From Pseudomonas fluorescens (GTDB taxonomy: Bacteria > Pseudomonadota > Gammaproteobacteria > Pseudomonadales > Pseudomonadaceae), in assembly GCF_000802965.1 (NCBI RefSeq), contig NZ_JSAK01000036.1:1631-65630 (forward strand): a DNA stretch of 64,000 bases. The letters are read 5' to 3'. Below are positions 62,416 through 64,000 of this stretch, one piece after another (the stretch's first letter is position 1; every line of letters begins with the position of its first letter). A program made the translations under genes and the position numbers. The notes beneath the pieces are model-generated. The model made no database searches, was not told where the DNA came from, and saw only the letters and a list, made by a program, of their open reading frames with translations.

Positions 62416-64000
62416 ATGTGCGGATTAGCTGGCGAGTTACGTTTTGACAATCAACCTGCAGACCTTGCAGCCATTGAACGAATCACCCATCACCTGGCGC
62501 CCCGTGGCCCTGATGCATGGGGTTTCCATAGCCAGGGTCCGATTGCCCTGGGCCATCGACGCCTGAAAATCATGGACCTGTCGGACGGCTCGGCGCAGCC
62601 GATGATCGACCAGCAATTGGGCTTGTCCCTGGCCTTCAACGGCGCGATCTACAACTTCCCGGAATTGCGCACTGAGCTGGAAAGCCTGGGTTACGCCTTC
62701 TATTCCGGTGGTGACACCGAAGTGCTGCTCAAAGGCTTTCACGCCTGGGGTGAAGCGCTGCTGCCAAAACTCAACGGCATGTTCGCCTTCGCCATCTGGC
62801 AGCGCGACACGCAAAGCCTGTTCATCGCCCGTGACCGTCTCGGCGTGAAGCCGCTGTACCTGTCGCGCACCGGTGAGCGCCTGCGCTTTGCCTCAGCGCT
62901 GCCAGCATTGCTGAAGGGCGGCGACATCAACCCGATCCTCGACCCGGTGGCGCTCAATCACTATCTGAATTTTCACGCGGTCGTCCCTGCACCACGCACC
63001 TTGCTGGCAGGCATCGAAAAACTGCCGCCGGCCACCTGGATGCGCATCGACGCGGATGGCCGCACCGAGCAGAAAACCTGGTGGACCCTGCCCTACGGCC
63101 CACACGCTGACGAGAAAAATCTGACACTCGAAGACTGGCGTGATCGCGTACTCGACAGCACCCGCGACGCGGTGGCGATTCGTCAGCGTGCGGCGGTCGA
63201 TGTGGGTGTATTGCTTTCCGGTGGTGTCGATTCAAGCATGTTGGTCGGTCTGTTGCGTGAGGTCGGCGTGGAAAACCTCTCGACCTTCTCCATCGGTTTC
63301 CAGGATGCCGGCGGCGAGCGCGGTGACGAGTTCCAGTATTCGGACCTGATCGCCAAACACTACGGCACCCATCACCATCAATTGCGCATCGACGAAAAAG
63401 AGATCATCGAGCAACTGCCCGCCGCGTTCCGCGCCATGAGCGAGCCGATGGTCAGTCATGACTGCATCGCCTTTTATCTGCTGTCCCGTGAAGTGGCCAA
63501 GCACTGCAAAGTGGTGCAAAGCGGCCAAGGGGCAGACGAACTGTTCGCCGGCTATCACTGGTATCCGCAAGTGGACGGTGCGAGCGATCCGTACGCGGCT
63601 TATCGCGAGGCGTTTTTCGACCGCTCCTACGACGATTACGCGGCCACCGTGCAACCGAAATGGCTGACCGCCAATGACGCTGCCGGTGACTTCGTCAAAG
63701 AGCATTTCGCACAACCCGGCGCCGACGCAGCGGTAGACAAAGCCCTGCGCCTGGACAGCACGGTGATGCTGGTGGATGACCCGGTCAAACGCGTCGACAA
63801 CATGACTATGGCTTGGGGTCTGGAAGCGCGTACGCCGTTTCTCGACTATCGACTGGTGGAATTGTCGGCCCGCATTCCGGGCAAATTCAAACTGCCCGAC
63901 GGCGGCAAACAAGTGTTGAAAGAAGCGGCGCGCCTGGTCATTCCAAGCGAAGTGATCGACCGCAAGAAAGGTTATTTCCCGGTGCCGGGCCTCAAGCACT
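62416..64000 (+). CDS. N-acetylglutaminylglutamine amidotransferase, cut by window end
   Basis: Amidates N-acetylglutaminylglutamine to the osmoprotectant NAGGN. The visible 528 codons start MCGLAGELRFDNQPADLAAI; Cys2 is the class II glutaminase nucleophile. HHLAPRGPDAWGFHS, the ATP motif VGVLLSGGVDSSMLVGL, GQGADELFAGYHWYP and WGLEARTPFLDYRLVE show the asparagine-synthase domain intact. The family length is about 590, so about 60 residues are missing past the edge. ATG 62416 follows AAGGA at 4 nt. In pseudomonads the downstream genes usually include an acetyltransferase/ligase of the same pathway. The 294-bp gap before it holds no other gene that I see. Confidence 0.9.
   Translation, partial: MCGLAGELRFDNQPADLAAIERITHHLAPRGPDAWGFHSQGPIALGHRRLKIMDLSDGSAQPMIDQQLGLSLAFNGAIYNFPELRTELESLGYAFYSGGDTEVLLKGFHAWGEALLPKLNGMFAFAIWQRDTQSLFIARDRLGVKPLYLSRTGERLRFASALPALLKGGDINPILDPVALNHYLNFHAVVPAPRTLLAGIEKLPPATWMRIDADGRTEQKTWWTLPYGPHADEKNLTLEDWRDRVLDSTRDAVAIRQRAAVDVGVLLSGGVDSSMLVGLLREVGVENLSTFSIGFQDAGGERGDEFQYSDLIAKHYGTHHHQLRIDEKEIIEQLPAAFRAMSEPMVSHDCIAFYLLSREVAKHCKVVQSGQGADELFAGYHWYPQVDGASDPYAAYREAFFDRSYDDYAATVQPKWLTANDAAGDFVKEHFAQPGADAAVDKALRLDSTVMLVDDPVKRVDNMTMAWGLEARTPFLDYRLVELSARIPGKFKLPDGGKQVLKEAARLVIPSEVIDRKKGYFPVPGLKH

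Overview
The window is chromosomal DNA of a Pseudomonas, most likely the P. fluorescens group. The evidence is gene content and order: ihfB-rpsA-cmk-tyrA/aroA-hisC-pheA-serC-gyrA-mtnA-mtaD-ubiG-mupP-SDR follows the order I know from P. aeruginosa PAO1 (PA3161-PA3173). The tyrA-aroA fusion, GyrA with Thr83, and REP-type repeats with 'GTGGGAGCGGGCTTGCCCGC' or 'TGGCGAGGGAGCTTGCTCCC' cores also fit. The species cannot be fixed from sequence reading alone.

Layout. (1) 1-3.3 kb is a mobile-element scrapyard: the 5' part of an IS66 element (tnpA, tnpB and partial tnpC), a decayed O-acetyltransferase/SGNH pseudogene and a decayed second IS66 tnpC. (2) 3.3-23.3 kb is an ABC-transporter-dependent O-polysaccharide locus, visibly more AT-rich at its left end. 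It holds a large unknown membrane protein; gmd-rmd-wbpY-wbpZ (GDP-D-rhamnose synthesis and two glycosyltransferases); a convergent operon of wzm, wzt, a methyltransferase/coiled-coil protein and a two-domain glycosyltransferase; then manB, a WbpW-like PMI/GMP enzyme, and rmlBDA without rmlC. (3) 23.5-26.5 kb holds a LapA-domain membrane protein, ihfB, a small lipoprotein and rpsA. (4) 26.5-32.8 kb is the aromatic/serine/cmk operon. (5) 33-41 kb holds gyrA, methionine salvage (mtnA, mtaD), ubiG, mupP and an SDR. (6) 41.3-50.2 kb holds two c-di-GMP proteins around a heme-oxygenase-like oxidase candidate, an ABC exporter, a DsbA-like protein, trhO, a BolA protein and a DUF2059 protein. (7) 50.4-58.4 kb holds fumC, an EamA transporter, a thiolase, a PPK2 polyphosphate:AMP kinase and mnmC. 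(8) 58.4-62.1 kb is a large toxin-domain/LRR/NEL ubiquitin-ligase effector gene broken by one frameshift. (9) 62.4 kb to the edge is the glutamine amidotransferase of N-acetylglutaminylglutamine amide synthesis, cut by the window.

How the genes work together. ManB and WbpW make GDP-mannose; Gmd and Rmd convert it to GDP-D-rhamnose; the GT4 enzymes build a chain on the lipid carrier. The methyltransferase/coiled-coil protein probably caps the chain, and Wzm/Wzt, whose ATPase carries a carbohydrate-binding tail, exports it. The set resembles the P. aeruginosa A-band locus but sits next to ihfB, where P. aeruginosa carries its B-band locus.

Most notable: the frameshifted NEL-type E3 ligase gene, the exact 68-residue tandem duplication in the coiled coil of the putative chain terminator, the A-band-like genes at the ihfB site, and the absence of recognisable REP hairpins from the left half of the window.
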